Shown one piece after another: positions 53,619 to 61,922 of a DNA stretch of 64,000 bases. The first letter of the stretch is position 1, and every line of letters begins with the position of its first letter. A program made the translations under genes and the position numbers. The notes under the pieces were generated by a model, which worked only from the letters and a program-made list of their open reading frames with translations, made no database searches and was not told the origin of the DNA. Location: contig NZ_CP109444.1 of NCBI RefSeq assembly GCF_036227225.1, positions 7,855,501-7,919,500 on the forward strand, written 5' to 3'. The stretch comes from Streptomyces sp. NBC_01478. GTDB taxonomy: Bacteria; Actinomycetota; Actinomycetes; Streptomycetales; Streptomycetaceae.

Positions 53619-55213
53619 CGCAGCCTCCGGTTCACCGCCGAGAGGACGGCCCGTACGGAGGCCGCCGTGCCCTCCGCGGCGCCCCACACCGTGACGCCGT
53701 CCACCCGGCACTCGGCGTAGGCGGCCGTCCCGTCCTCGACGAGGTCCAGGACGTCGACCGTGTGCCCGGTGCGCGCGAGCGCGTCGACCAGGGCGGACGG
53801 GTCCGGGTAGGCGCCGGGTTCCAGTGGGCCCTCCACCAGGTACGTCTCCCGGAACAGCTCGTACAGCTCCTTCGGTGTCGCCTCCCGTCCGCTCGCGTCC
53901 GTCGTCTCCTGGACCACCCGGGAGAAGTCGGGCCGCATGCGCGGCGGCAGGTCGAGGCCGTGGTGGACGCGCAGCAGATACGCCGTTCCGCCCTTGCCCG
54001 ACTGCGAGTTGACGCGGATCACCGCCTCGTAGGAACGGCCCACGTCCGCCGGATCGACGGGCAGGTACGGGACGGACCACGGAGCCTGCCGCTCCGGGAC
54101 CCCCAACTCCCTTGCCCTGTCCGTGTGATGGGCCAGGCCCTTGCTGATCGCGTCCTGGTGGGTGCCGGAGAACGCCGTGTACACCAGGTCGCCGGCGTAC
54201 GGGTGCCGGGGATGCACCGGCAGCCGGTTGCAGTGCTCGACGGTCTCCCGGACCGCGTCGATGTTCCCGAAGTCGACCATGGGGTCCACTCCTTGGGCGT
54301 ACAGGTTCAGCGCGAGGGTCACCAGATCGACGTTCCCGGTGCGTTCGCCGTTGCCGAACAGACAGCCCTCGACGCGCTGCGCACCGGCCAGGACGGCGAG
54401 TTCGGCGCAGGCCACGCCCGTGCCGCGGTCGTTGTGCGGATGGACGGAGAGGATCACCGACTCCCGCCGGGACAGGTTCCGGTGCAGGTACTCGATCTGG
54501 TCGGCGTAGACGTTCGGCGTCGCGATCTCTACCGTCGCCGGGAGGTTGTGCGTGACCGGGCGGTCCGGGCTCGCGTCCCACAACTCCGTGAGCCCGTCGC
54601 ACAGTTCGAGGACGAAGTCCGGCTCCGTGAGGTTGAAGGTCTCCGGGGAGAACTGGAAACGGACACCGGGCGCGTCCTCGGCCCGGCGCGCCATGTGCTC
54701 GGCCGCCGCGCGCACGGTCGCCCACACCTCACCGCGGTCGCGGCCGAGCACCACCTCCCGCCACACCGGGGAGGTCGCGATGTACAGGTGCACCACCGCG
54801 CGGGGCAGTCCCTCGATCGCGTCGAAGGTCCGGTCGATCAACTCCCGTCTGGCCGGGGTGAACACGACCGGCGTGACATCGTCCGGCACGGCCCCGTCGG
54901 TCACCAGGTGCCGTACGAAGTCGAAGTCGGTGCGGCTCGCGGAGGGATAGCCGACCTCGATCTCCTTGAAACCGGTCGCCACCAGCAGTTCGAACAGGCG
55001 GTGCTTGCGGGGCGTGTCCATCGGCTCGGCCAGGGCCTGGTTGCCGTCGCGCAGGTCGACGGGGACCCAGAGGGGGGCGCGCTCGAAGCGGGCGGAGGGC
55101 CAACTCCGGTCCCCGGCAGGGACGTTCACGCGCTCGTGGAAGGGGCGGTAGCGGTGGTACGGCATCGGGCTCGGACGCTGGGGGTTCCAGTTGAAGACGG
55201 GGGCGATGGTCAT
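53615..55213 (-). CDS. leuA: 2-isopropylmalate synthase (LeuA-type)
   Basis: A protein of 532 residues catalysing acetyl-CoA plus 2-oxoisovalerate to 2-isopropylmalate, the first step of leucine synthesis. Catalytic marks are [21 protein letters not shown] and [16 protein letters not shown]-terminal regulatory-like domain ([18 protein letters not shown]) is present but the protein is shorter than the roughly 570-residue main Streptomyces LeuA as I recall it, so this may be a second copy. The leader region carries a leucine-rich peptide and competing hairpins, implying leucine attenuation. The Shine-Dalgarno site before ATG 55213 is weak. Confidence 0.92.
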   Translation of the reverse strand: MTIAPVFNWNPQRPSPMPYHRYRPFHERVNVPAGDRSWPSARFERAPLWVPVDLRDGNQALAEPMDTPRKHRLFELLVATGFKEIEVGYPSASRTDFDFVRHLVTDGAVPDDVTPVVFTPARRELIDRTFDAIEGLPRAVVHLYIATSPVWREVVLGRDRGEVWATVRAAAEHMARRAEDAPGVRFQFSPETFNLTEPDFVLELCDGLTELWDASPDRPVTHNLPATVEIATPNVYADQIEYLHRNLSRRESVILSVHPHNDRGTGVACAELAVLAGAQRVEGCLFGNGERTGNVDLVTLALNLYAQGVDPMVDFGNIDAVRETVEHCNRLPVHPRHPYAGDLVYTAFSGTHQDAISKGLAHHTDRARELGVPERQAPWSVPYLPVDPADVGRSYEAVIRVNSQSGKGGTAYLLRVHHGLDLPPRMRPDFSRVVQETTDASGREATPKELYELFRETYLVEGPLEPGAYPDPSALVDALARTGHTVDVLDLVEDGTAAYAECRVDGVTVWGAAEGTAASVRAVLSAVNRRLR

Positions 55214-55247
55214 CGTCTGCTGACTGCTCTCGGCTCGGTCGGACGGT

Positions 55248-55303
55248 GACCGGCAGCACGGCGACCCGCGGCGGGGTGCCGGTCGCGTCAGGCCCCGCCG
55301 CGG
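55248..55303 (-). promoter_or_regulatory. leuA attenuator: mutually exclusive hairpins
   Basis: On the minus strand, CCGCGGCGGGG (55303-55293) pairs with CCCCGCCGCGG (55276-55266), a perfect 11-bp stem whose left arm overlaps the last codons of the leader peptide. GACCGGCA (55284-55277) in its loop can instead pair with TGCCGGTC (55255-55248), which excludes the first hairpin. A ribosome stalled on the leucine codons would mask the first arm. This is the expected form of ribosome-mediated attenuation. Confidence 0.65.
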
Positions 55304-55335
55304 CAGCCGAGAAGAAGGAGACCGCGAAGCGTCAT
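55288..55335 (-). CDS. Leucine leader peptide for leuA attenuation
   Basis: A 15-residue [18 protein letters not shown], with five Leu codons (CTT, CTC, CTT, CTT, CTC), four in a row. It lies 75 nt upstream of leuA on the same strand. The promoter at 55342-55371 would start transcription at or within a base of its ATG, so it is probably translated from a leaderless end. The product is a sensing element: scarcity of charged tRNA-Leu should stall the ribosome here. Confidence 0.75.
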   Translation of the reverse strand: MTLRGLLLLGCRGGA

Positions 55336-55341
55336 GCCGGT

Positions 55342-55371
55342 ACGCTATCCACACCTCAGGTCCTCAGACAA
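55342..55371 (-). promoter_or_regulatory. leuA leader promoter
   Basis: Minus-strand TTGTCT (55371-55366) and TAGCGT (55347-55342) are 18 bp apart, a good Streptomyces housekeeping promoter. Six bases separate the -10 from the leader ATG. The divergent GntR gene starts 38 bp beyond the -35. Confidence 0.6.
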
Positions 55372-55408
55372 GTGAGAATCTCGTGACCCCGGAGTTGGTG
55401 AATCGCGC

Positions 55409-56086
55409 ATGCCGCTAGGTCCCGTCCGTCCCAGTCCCCTCGTCGAGCAGGCCGCCGACCGGCTGCGCGCGCAGATCGCCGCCGGCGAGTGGCCGGTCGG
55501 CACCAAGCTGCCCGGCGAGACCACGCTGGCAACGGAGTTGGGCGTGGGCCGCTCGACGGTCCGCGAGGCGTTGCGGGCACTCGCCGGGGCGGGCCTGGTC
55601 CGGCCGCGCCAGGGCGCCGGCGTGTTCGTCGTCGCCACCGAACCCGCCGAGGACTGGCCGGCCAAGCTGCGGCGGGCCGCGGTGACCGACGTCTACGAGG
55701 TGCGGATGGGCGTCGAGGTCCAGGCGGCCCGGCTGGCGGCGAGCCGTCGTACCCCCGAGGACGTGACGGCGATGGAGCGCGCGCTGGCGGCCCGCCGGAC
55801 GGCGTCCGCCGCGGACGACACCGCCTTCGTCGACGCCGACATCGCGTTCCACGCGGCCGTGGTCGCCGCCGCGCACAACCCCGTACTCGCCGATCTCTTC
55901 GGGCAGTTCAGGCCGGTACTGCGGGAGGGGCTGGTGGAACTGCTGGCCCTGACCGGGCTGCGCGAGCACGATCCGAACACCGGGGACGGGGCGCACGAGG
56001 CGCTGGTGAGGGCGGTCGCGGAGGGGGACGCGGAAGCCGCCGCGGAGGTGCTCCGGGCGGAGTTGGAGGATCCGTTCAGAGGCTGA
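55409..56086 (+). CDS. GntR/FadR family regulator
   Basis: A protein of 225 residues. The winged helix (RLRAQIAAGEWPVGTKLPGE, then STVREALRALAGAGLVRPRQ) is followed by an FCD all-helical ligand domain with metal-binding-type residues DADIAFHAAVV and the late His in GAHEALVRAV. FCD members usually sense organic acids or amino-acid intermediates. It is divergent from the leuA leader, so it may add repression to leucine attenuation. It overlaps the convergent AraC gene by 11 bp. Confidence 0.9.
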   Translation: MPLGPVRPSPLVEQAADRLRAQIAAGEWPVGTKLPGETTLATELGVGRSTVREALRALAGAGLVRPRQGAGVFVVATEPAEDWPAKLRRAAVTDVYEVRMGVEVQAARLAASRRTPEDVTAMERALAARRTASAADDTAFVDADIAFHAAVVAAAHNPVLADLFGQFRPVLREGLVELLALTGLREHDPNTGDGAHEALVRAVAEGDAEAAAEVLRAELEDPFRG

Positions 56087-57041
56087 GGCCCGCCTGGCCG
56101 TTCCCGTCCGCCGGGTCCTGGGAAGCGCGCTTGCGGTACTGGCCCGGTGCCACCCCGTACTCCCGCTTGAACGCCTTGGCGAAGGCGAACTCCGAGGTGT
56201 AACCGGCCCGTTGGGCCACCAGGCGCAACGGCATGTCGTCCTCGCGCAGGAGCCGCCCCGCCGTGATCATGCGCCACCACGTCACATACGCCAGGGGCGG
56301 CTCGCCCACCAGCGCCGCGAACCGGCGGGCGAAGGCGGCGCGGGACAGGCCGGCGCGGGTGCCGAGTTCGCCGACCGTCCACGGGTGGGCCGGGTCGGCG
56401 TGCACCGCGTGCAGGGCCGCCGCGATCGCCGGGTCCGCGAGGGCCGCCGCCCAGCCCGTCGGATGCCCGGAACCCCGCTGCCCCTCCAGCCACCAGGCAC
56501 GCAGGATGTACAGCAGCAGGGTGTCGAGGAGTGAGCTGACGATGGTGTCCGAGCCCGGCCGGGACTCCTCCAGCTCCGTGCCGAGCAGCTCGACCGCCGC
56601 CCGCAGCGACCGGTGGGCGCCGACCCGGGCGGGCAGATGGACCACCTCGGGCAACTCCGTGAGCAGCGGGTGGGCACGGGCCCGGTCCAGCAGATAGGCA
56701 CCGCACAGCAGGACCGCGTCCGGGGGCGCCGACTTCCGTGCGGAGGACGGGAGCCGGGGCCAGGTGCCGTCCGCCCGCAGCCGTATCTCCGCCAGCGGTG
56801 TGTCGAGCGCGCCGGCCAGCGCGTGCCCGCGCCCGTGCGCCAGGAACACCACGTCACCGGGCCCGAGCGCCACCGGCCGGCCCTCCGCCGGGATCAGCCA
56901 GGCCGATCCCCGCAGCACCACATGGAATCCGGCCCCGTCCGAGGCGTCGAAACGCATCCCCCAGGGCGCGTACTCGTCCCGGCGCGAGGAGTGCGGCCGC
57001 CCGGTGCGCATCGCCGCGACGGCGTCACTGAGTACGTCCAT
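56076..57041 (-). CDS. AraC family regulator with cupin domain
   Basis: A protein of 321 residues. The N-terminal cupin-like domain (AraC_binding type; FHVVLRGSAWLIP, GDVVFLAHGRGH) precedes two C-terminal helix-turn-helices (TVGELGTRAGLSRAAFARRF and LRLVAQRAGYTSEFAFAKAF). ATG 57041 has TACGGT 6 bases upstream and no Shine-Dalgarno site, so it may be leaderless; upstream ATGs at 57086 and 57107 fall inside the direct repeats at 57081-57113 and are less likely. It probably controls the divergent dehydrogenase gene, 101 bp away. Confidence 0.88.
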   Translation of the reverse strand: MDVLSDAVAAMRTGRPHSSRRDEYAPWGMRFDASDGAGFHVVLRGSAWLIPAEGRPVALGPGDVVFLAHGRGHALAGALDTPLAEIRLRADGTWPRLPSSARKSAPPDAVLLCGAYLLDRARAHPLLTELPEVVHLPARVGAHRSLRAAVELLGTELEESRPGSDTIVSSLLDTLLLYILRAWWLEGQRGSGHPTGWAAALADPAIAAALHAVHADPAHPWTVGELGTRAGLSRAAFARRFAALVGEPPLAYVTWWRMITAGRLLREDDMPLRLVAQRAGYTSEFAFAKAFKREYGVAPGQYRKRASQDPADGNGQAGLSL

Positions 57042-57080
57042 CTCCGCACCGTAGCGCGGGTGTTGGCGGTGAAGACGGGC

Positions 57081-57113
57081 GGACATGAATCGGAGACCGA
57101 AGGACATGGATCG
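57081..57113. promoter_or_regulatory. AraC-type direct-repeat operator
   Basis: GGACATGAATCG (57081-57092) and GGACATGGATCG (57102-57113) repeat with a 21-bp period, two helical turns, as AraC-family dimers prefer. The second half-site abuts the expected -35 of the dehydrogenase promoter (-10 TAGCGT at 57130-57135, 7 bp before its ATG). Confidence 0.7.
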
Positions 57114-57142
57114 TCTCGTGGCCGCCGCCTAGCGTCGACGTC

Positions 57143-58144
57143 ATGCCAACCACCGCACGCACTGTGCTCTTTCACGAGATCGGCGGACCCGAGGTCCTGC
57201 GCATCGAGGACGTCGCCGTACCGGACCCCGCCCCCGGCCAAGTCGCCCTGCGCGTCGAGGCGTTGGGGCTGAACCGGGCCGAAGCCCTGTTCCGCGCGGG
57301 CACTTACTACTACCAGCCGTCCCTGCCCGGCTCCCGGCTCGGTTACGAGGCCGCGGGCGTCGTCACCGCGGTCGGGGACGGGGTGACCGAACTCGCCGTA
57401 GGGGACCCGGTGTTGACCGGTCCGGGCATCGAGATGGGCGCGCAGGGCGTGTACGCGGAGCGGGTCGTCCTGCCCGAGACCGCCGTCCTGCGGCGCCCCG
57501 CCGGCGTCGACGCCGTCACCGGGGCCGCGGCCTGGCTGACGTACACCACGGCATACGGAGGCCTGCTGGAGGCGGCCGGTCTCAGGCCGGGCGACCGGGT
57601 CCTGATCACCGGCGCGTCCAGCGGCGTCGGGACCGCGGCGATCCAGGTGGCCCGCCGTATCGGCGCGATCCCGCTCGCCACCACCCGCACCGAGGCGAAG
57701 CGACAGCGGCTCCTGGAGCTGGGCGCGGCCGAGGTGATCGTCACCGGGGAGACGGGCGCGGAGGCCGTGGCGAAGGAGGTCCGGCGGCTCACCGGCGGCG
57801 ACGGCGTCGAGGTGATCTTCGACGCGATCGGCGGCCCCGGTTTCCGGCCGCTCGCCGGCGCGCTCGTGACGGGCGGTGCGGTCGTCGTCTACGGCTGGCT
57901 GGACCGGCGGCCGGCCGAGATCCCCTGGAACTGGCCGGTCACGATCCACACCTACGCCAACATGGCCCTCACCACCACCCCCGGCGGCCGCCGCCGCTCC
58001 ACCGCGTTCCTCGACGCGGGCCTCGCCGACGGCGGCTTCCGCCCGGTGGTGCAGGAGGTCTTCGAGGGCCTGGACAGCATCGGGGACGCCCACCGGCTGC
58101 TGGAGTCGAACGCGCACACGGGCAAGATCGTCGTACGGATCTGA
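57143..58144 (+). CDS. Quinone-oxidoreductase-like MDR family dehydrogenase
   Basis: A protein of 333 residues, zinc-independent medium-chain reductase. The N-terminal GroES-like domain has GLNRAEALFRAGTYYY and LGYEAAGVVTAVGDGV; the NADPH-binding Rossmann loop is LITGASSGVGTAAIQVA near residue 152. No zinc-ligand Cys cluster is seen. It probably reduces a quinone or enone. Likely leaderless (no ribosome site; TAGCGT 7 bp upstream) and activated by the divergent AraC protein. Followed by an F420-type reductase after 106 bp. Confidence 0.9.
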   Translation: MPTTARTVLFHEIGGPEVLRIEDVAVPDPAPGQVALRVEALGLNRAEALFRAGTYYYQPSLPGSRLGYEAAGVVTAVGDGVTELAVGDPVLTGPGIEMGAQGVYAERVVLPETAVLRRPAGVDAVTGAAAWLTYTTAYGGLLEAAGLRPGDRVLITGASSGVGTAAIQVARRIGAIPLATTRTEAKRQRLLELGAAEVIVTGETGAEAVAKEVRRLTGGDGVEVIFDAIGGPGFRPLAGALVTGGAVVVYGWLDRRPAEIPWNWPVTIHTYANMALTTTPGGRRRSTAFLDAGLADGGFRPVVQEVFEGLDSIGDAHRLLESNAHTGKIVVRI

Positions 58145-58250
58145 AGGTCGCCCGAGCGGCCGAGGGGGCGGAATAGCCGACGACCGCCCGAGGTTGAGGC
58201 CCACCAGAAGCATGCGTGTGCATCGATTCTGGAACGGCGAAGGGTCCCTC

Positions 58251-58910
58251 ATGAAGATCGGCATCATCGGCGCGGGCAACATCGGCGGCAACCTCACCCG
58301 GCGGCTCACCGCCCTCGGGCACGACGTCTCCGTCGCCAACTCGCGCGGCCCGCAGACACTCACCGCGCTGGCCGAGGAGACGGGCGCGACCCCCGTACCG
58401 GTCGAGGAGGCGGCGGACGGCGCCGAGGTCGTCGTGGTCACCGTCCCGCTGAAGGCGGTCGCGGACCTGCCCAAGGGCTTCCTCGACGGCGCGGCGGAGA
58501 ACGTCGCGGTCATCGACACCAACAACTACTACCCCGGGCGGGACGGCCGGATCGCCGCGATCCTCGACGACGGCGTCAGGGAGAGCCGCTGGGTCGCGCA
58601 GCAGATCGGCCACACCGTGATCAAGGCCTTCAACGGCACCCCCGCCCAGGACATCCTGGACCGCCACCGCCCGGCCGGCGCCCCCGACCGCCTCGCCCTC
58701 CCGGTGGCCGGCGACGACGAGGCGGCCAAGCGCGTGGTCAGGGCCCTGATCGACGACCTCGGCTTCGACACGGTCGACGCCGGCCCCCTCGACGAGTCCT
58801 GGCGCCAGCAGCCGGGGACGCCGGTGTACGGACTGCGGGAGGGCGTGGACAGCATCACGAAGGGGCTGGCGGAGGCCTCGCCGGAGCGGACCGGGGACTT
58901 CGCGGGCTGA
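58251..58910 (+). CDS. F420-dependent NADP reductase family protein
   Basis: A protein of 219 residues. The N-terminal Rossmann motif KIGIIGAGNIGGNLTRRL and VANSRGPQTL fit NADPH binding in the NADPH:F420 oxidoreductase (Fno-like) family; many members reduce other substrates. VIKAFNGTPAQDIL and GDDEAAKRVVRALIDDLGFD follow. GAAGGG precedes ATG 58251 by 8 bases. Its last 16 bases are repeated once in tandem after the stop. Confidence 0.88.
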   Translation: MKIGIIGAGNIGGNLTRRLTALGHDVSVANSRGPQTLTALAEETGATPVPVEEAADGAEVVVVTVPLKAVADLPKGFLDGAAENVAVIDTNNYYPGRDGRIAAILDDGVRESRWVAQQIGHTVIKAFNGTPAQDILDRHRPAGAPDRLALPVAGDDEAAKRVVRALIDDLGFDTVDAGPLDESWRQQPGTPVYGLREGVDSITKGLAEASPERTGDFAG

Positions 58911-58962
58911 GGACTTCGCGGGCTGAGGACGATCGTGGTGCCGGGTCGCGGTCGCCCGGGAC

Positions 58963-59520
58963 TCAGGCGTTCGCGGCCCAGGTGCGCAGCGCCGCCGCGC
59001 TCGCGAAGTCGGCCACGTCCTTGTCGTGCGGGTCGGACGTGTACTGGTGGAACGTCCAGTCCGCCCTGATACGGGGTTTGCCGGCCGTCGTGTAGTCGGC
59101 GATCCACAGGCCGTCGCCCGCGTAGGACGTCTTGTCGACGGTCAACCAGAAATTGCGGTTGCAGTAGAGGATGACCCGGTTGTTCGGCCGCAGTGCCTTG
59201 AGCTTGCGGATGAAGGTGTCCTTCTCCGCGTTGGACGCGTGGGTGCCGTCGTCGGTCGTCTCCCAGTCCACGGCCAGCAAGTCCCCTGCTTTCTCGGGGG
59301 CCTTGCTGACGAAGTACTCCGCCTGGGCCGTGATGTTCCCGGGCCAGAGGAAGTGGTAGAAGCCGACGACCAGGCCCGCGTCCCGGCCTGTCTTCGTCTG
59401 CGCGGTGAGTCTCGGGTTGACGTACGAGCGGCCCTCCGTCGTCTTGATGAAGACGAAGGAGGAGCCGTCCGTGTCATACGCCGTGGACTGGTACGCGCTT
59501 ACGTCGATTCCATGCAACAT
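58963..59520 (-). CDS. GH25-type lysozyme-like protein without visible signal peptide
   Basis: A protein of 185 residues. The GH25 muramidase barrel starts at once: MLHGIDVSAYQ (catalytic Asp), KTTEGRSYVNP, GFYHFLWPG, and LAVDWETTDDG with the Asp-x-Glu catalytic pair, then GLWIADYTTA. Most GH25 enzymes are secreted, but no signal peptide is visible here and ATG 59520 has no clear ribosome site. A longer frame continues upstream into the next gene but reads as out-of-frame sequence there. It lies 35 bp after the PI-PLC gene on the same strand and may rely on coupled expression. Confidence 0.82.
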   Translation of the reverse strand: MLHGIDVSAYQSTAYDTDGSSFVFIKTTEGRSYVNPRLTAQTKTGRDAGLVVGFYHFLWPGNITAQAEYFVSKAPEKAGDLLAVDWETTDDGTHASNAEKDTFIRKLKALRPNNRVILYCNRNFWLTVDKTSYAGDGLWIADYTTAGKPRIRADWTFHQYTSDPHDKDVADFASAAALRTWAANA

Positions 59521-59555
59521 GGGGGACTTGTGCCCCGTCCCCCGGATCCGGAACC

Positions 59556-60596
59556 TCAGCTTCTGGTGGCCGCCGAGCCGAGGACCGACGCCGATTTCGA
59601 CGACCAGTCGGAAGTGATCACACTTGCGTGGTCGGCGGCCAACAGTGCCAATTTGGCGGCGACTTCCGCGTCCGTGGGGGCCGTCGAGGAGATCGCCGGG
59701 GCCACCGCGTACCCGTCCGTCATGATCAGGATGTAGTGGTTCGTGGAGTAGAACGACGTGTCGTAGCCGTTGTTGACGTACGTCGCCGCGTCTCCGTCGA
59801 AGAACACGAACCAGGGGCGGATCGTGGTGTCCGAGGTCCAACGGCTCGCCCGCGGATCGCCGTTCGCCGCGCCGAGTACGGCCGGGAAGGCCTGCGCCTG
59901 CGCGATGGTGCCGGCCGCGTACAGATCGCGCAGATGGTCGCCGTACTCCTGGTCGGTCCAGTAGTGGTCGAAGGGGTTGGCCTGCTCGACCGTGCCGGGG
60001 ATCAGTTCGAAGAGGAACTTGCCCTTGAGGTCGTCGCGTGAGGGCCACGCGTTCGCCTTGGCCGCGGCGTCGAGCGTGGAGTACGAGGAGCCGAGCAGGT
60101 CGGACGGCTTGTAGACGCTGCTGCCGAGCTTCTGCGAGACGAGGGTGTCGAACGCGGTCGGGCCGAGACCGATGGTCTGGTTGAAGCCGACCTTCATCTC
60201 CACCTTGACGATGACGGGCGCGTGGTCCGGGTGCAGGGTGTTCCAGGCGGCCATGTTGTCCAGGCAACTGCCGAGGTCCTGGTTGCGGTCCTTGCTGTAC
60301 AGGTCGGCGGGGGTGCTCGCGTACTCGCAGTTGTTGTCGTTGGCGAACAGGTCGCTGTGGCTGACCCGCCACCGCTTGCTCAGGCTGTCCACGTAGACGT
60401 CCAGTTCGAGCAGCGAGGCCCCGGAGTCCAACGCCTGCGCCCAGTACGTGTACTTGTCCTTCTCGTACGCGTTGTGCGTGCCGATCGTCGTCGTCTCGGA
60501 GAACTTCGGCGCCGCCGCATGGGCGTTGCCGGCGGCCCCCGTCAGCAGCAGGGCCGTCCCGGTGAGCAGTGCCGCCAGCCGTCTTGTCGCCTTCAT
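59556..60596 (-). CDS. Secreted calcium-dependent PI-PLC-like phosphodiesterase
   Basis: A protein of 346 residues. Signal peptide (RRLAALLTGTALLLTGAAGNAHA), then a PLC-like barrel with catalytic His in TIGTHNAYEK, metal ligands in LLELDVYVD, the second His region WRVSHSDLF, and FLFELIPGT. This matches the Ca2+-dependent phosphatidylinositol-specific phospholipase C family. GAAGGGG precedes ATG 60596. It could act on phosphoinositides of hosts, fungi or actinobacterial lipids. Confidence 0.85.
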   Translation of the reverse strand: MKATRRLAALLTGTALLLTGAAGNAHAAAPKFSETTTIGTHNAYEKDKYTYWAQALDSGASLLELDVYVDSLSKRWRVSHSDLFANDNNCEYASTPADLYSKDRNQDLGSCLDNMAAWNTLHPDHAPVIVKVEMKVGFNQTIGLGPTAFDTLVSQKLGSSVYKPSDLLGSSYSTLDAAAKANAWPSRDDLKGKFLFELIPGTVEQANPFDHYWTDQEYGDHLRDLYAAGTIAQAQAFPAVLGAANGDPRASRWTSDTTIRPWFVFFDGDAATYVNNGYDTSFYSTNHYILIMTDGYAVAPAISSTAPTDAEVAAKLALLAADHASVITSDWSSKSASVLGSAATRS

Positions 60597-60665
60597 GAGT
60601 GTCAAGTCCCCTTCGCCGTCCCCTGGTTGGAGCCTCGGTGGCGGGAGCAGCGTAGGGCGAAGCGG

Positions 60666-61922
60666 TTACTGCCCGGTAGCCCCTGGAGGAACATCGGCTT
60701 CCGCTCGGGCCGGGTTCGGTGCGGCCGTGATGCGCTCGGCCAACTCGCCGACCGTGGCGAGGAGTTCGGTGGGCGGTCGGTCGAGGTCCAGGGCGTGGGC
60801 CGTGACCGTGATGCCCACGCGGCGGATGGCGTGTTCCGTCGGGCCGTCCCGGGTCGTCGCCGCATAGACGAGATGGCCCTCCAGGAGGCCCAACGCCGTG
60901 CAGTAGCCGAGCAGTTGGTAGAGGTGCTCGGTGGGTGGCGCGGGCACGTGCCGGAAGGCGTACTTGGCGTCCACGACGGAGACGGTACGGCCGGCCCGGT
61001 ACAGGACGAGGTCCGGGCGTAGTCGGACGTGCCCGGCCAGGTCGAGGCGATGGTGTTGCTCCTGGGCGGCGCAGCGGACCCCGCGGCGGGCCAGCGCATC
61101 GGTGAGCGCCAGGGTGAGGAACCGTTCGAAGACGGCCGGCATGTCGAGCACGAACCCGTCGGCCGTGGTGGGGAGTTGGCCGCCGTCCGGGTTCAGCGAC
61201 CGGTCGGACAGGAGCAGTTCCGCGAGCCGAAGTGCCGGGGCGTAGCGGGAGTTGAGGCGGTTCGGGGTCCAGCGGGGGAGCGGGGTGCCGGGCGGGAGCA
61301 GGTGGACGCCGGTGAGGTGGTGGGCGAGGTGGCGCAGGGCCAGGCCGGTGTTCGGGGGGAGTTGGGGCAGGCGGGCGGCGCGGTGCAGGGCCGCGAGCAC
61401 GATGCGGTTCTCGGCGATGTCCGGGGTGTGGTCGTCGTAGCGGACGGCGACGGGGAGCGGGAAGCCGACGCGGCGCAGTTGGTCCGCCGTGCGGATACGG
61501 CCCCGGATCAGGGGGAGTTCCTCCTCGACCGTGCGGTAGCCGTGCAGCACACCGGCGTCCAGGGTGCGGCGGGTGACCCGGGCGAGCAGATCGGCGAGGG
61601 CAGGCAGCAGGTTGTCGGCCTCGGCGGCGTCGACCGTCTCACGGAGCCAGGGGGCGGTGGGCGCGTAGGAGAGCAGGAACAGCAGGTTGCGGACCGGGAG
61701 TTTGGGGCGCAGGTGGAGCTGGATGGTGGAGCCGGAAGGAGTGCGCAGCTGGACCAGGCCCGCCTTCTGGTTTCCGGTCAGCCGCCATCGCCCGCCCCTC
61801 GCGGGGCTCAGCCGCACCAGCCCGGGCACACCGAGCAACGCGGCGAGCTGATCGCCGGTCAGCTCGCGCACCACGCCAGGGCCGGTCTCGTCGACGGTGA
61901 GGTGGAGTGAGGCGGGGCTCAA
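60666..61922 (-). CDS. mcrC: McrC-like nuclease subunit of a type IV restriction system
   Basis: A protein of 418 residues. The N-terminal DUF/OB-like part (about 1-120) couples to McrB; the C-terminal PD-(D/E)xK nuclease has VRLRPDLVLY and VSVVDAKYAF (Asp and Asp-x-Lys) near residues 300-325. McrC is the nuclease and GTPase activator for the McrB ring, which cuts modified DNA. TTG 61922 overlaps the preceding micro-ORF stop as TTGA, with GGAGGAG 2 bases upstream. Its first residues resemble those of the two micro-ORFs. Confidence 0.88.
   Translation of the reverse strand: MSPASLHLTVDETGPGVVRELTGDQLAALLGVPGLVRLSPARGGRWRLTGNQKAGLVQLRTPSGSTIQLHLRPKLPVRNLLFLLSYAPTAPWLRETVDAAEADNLLPALADLLARVTRRTLDAGVLHGYRTVEEELPLIRGRIRTADQLRRVGFPLPVAVRYDDHTPDIAENRIVLAALHRAARLPQLPPNTGLALRHLAHHLTGVHLLPPGTPLPRWTPNRLNSRYAPALRLAELLLSDRSLNPDGGQLPTTADGFVLDMPAVFERFLTLALTDALARRGVRCAAQEQHHRLDLAGHVRLRPDLVLYRAGRTVSVVDAKYAFRHVPAPPTEHLYQLLGYCTALGLLEGHLVYAATTRDGPTEHAIRRVGITVTAHALDLDRPPTELLATVGELAERITAAPNPARAEADVPPGATGQ

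Noticed and set aside
59521..60372. Long GH25 reading frame extending into the PI-PLC gene
   Set aside because: The upstream part is an out-of-frame reading of the PI-PLC gene with Arg/Pro-rich shadow composition.
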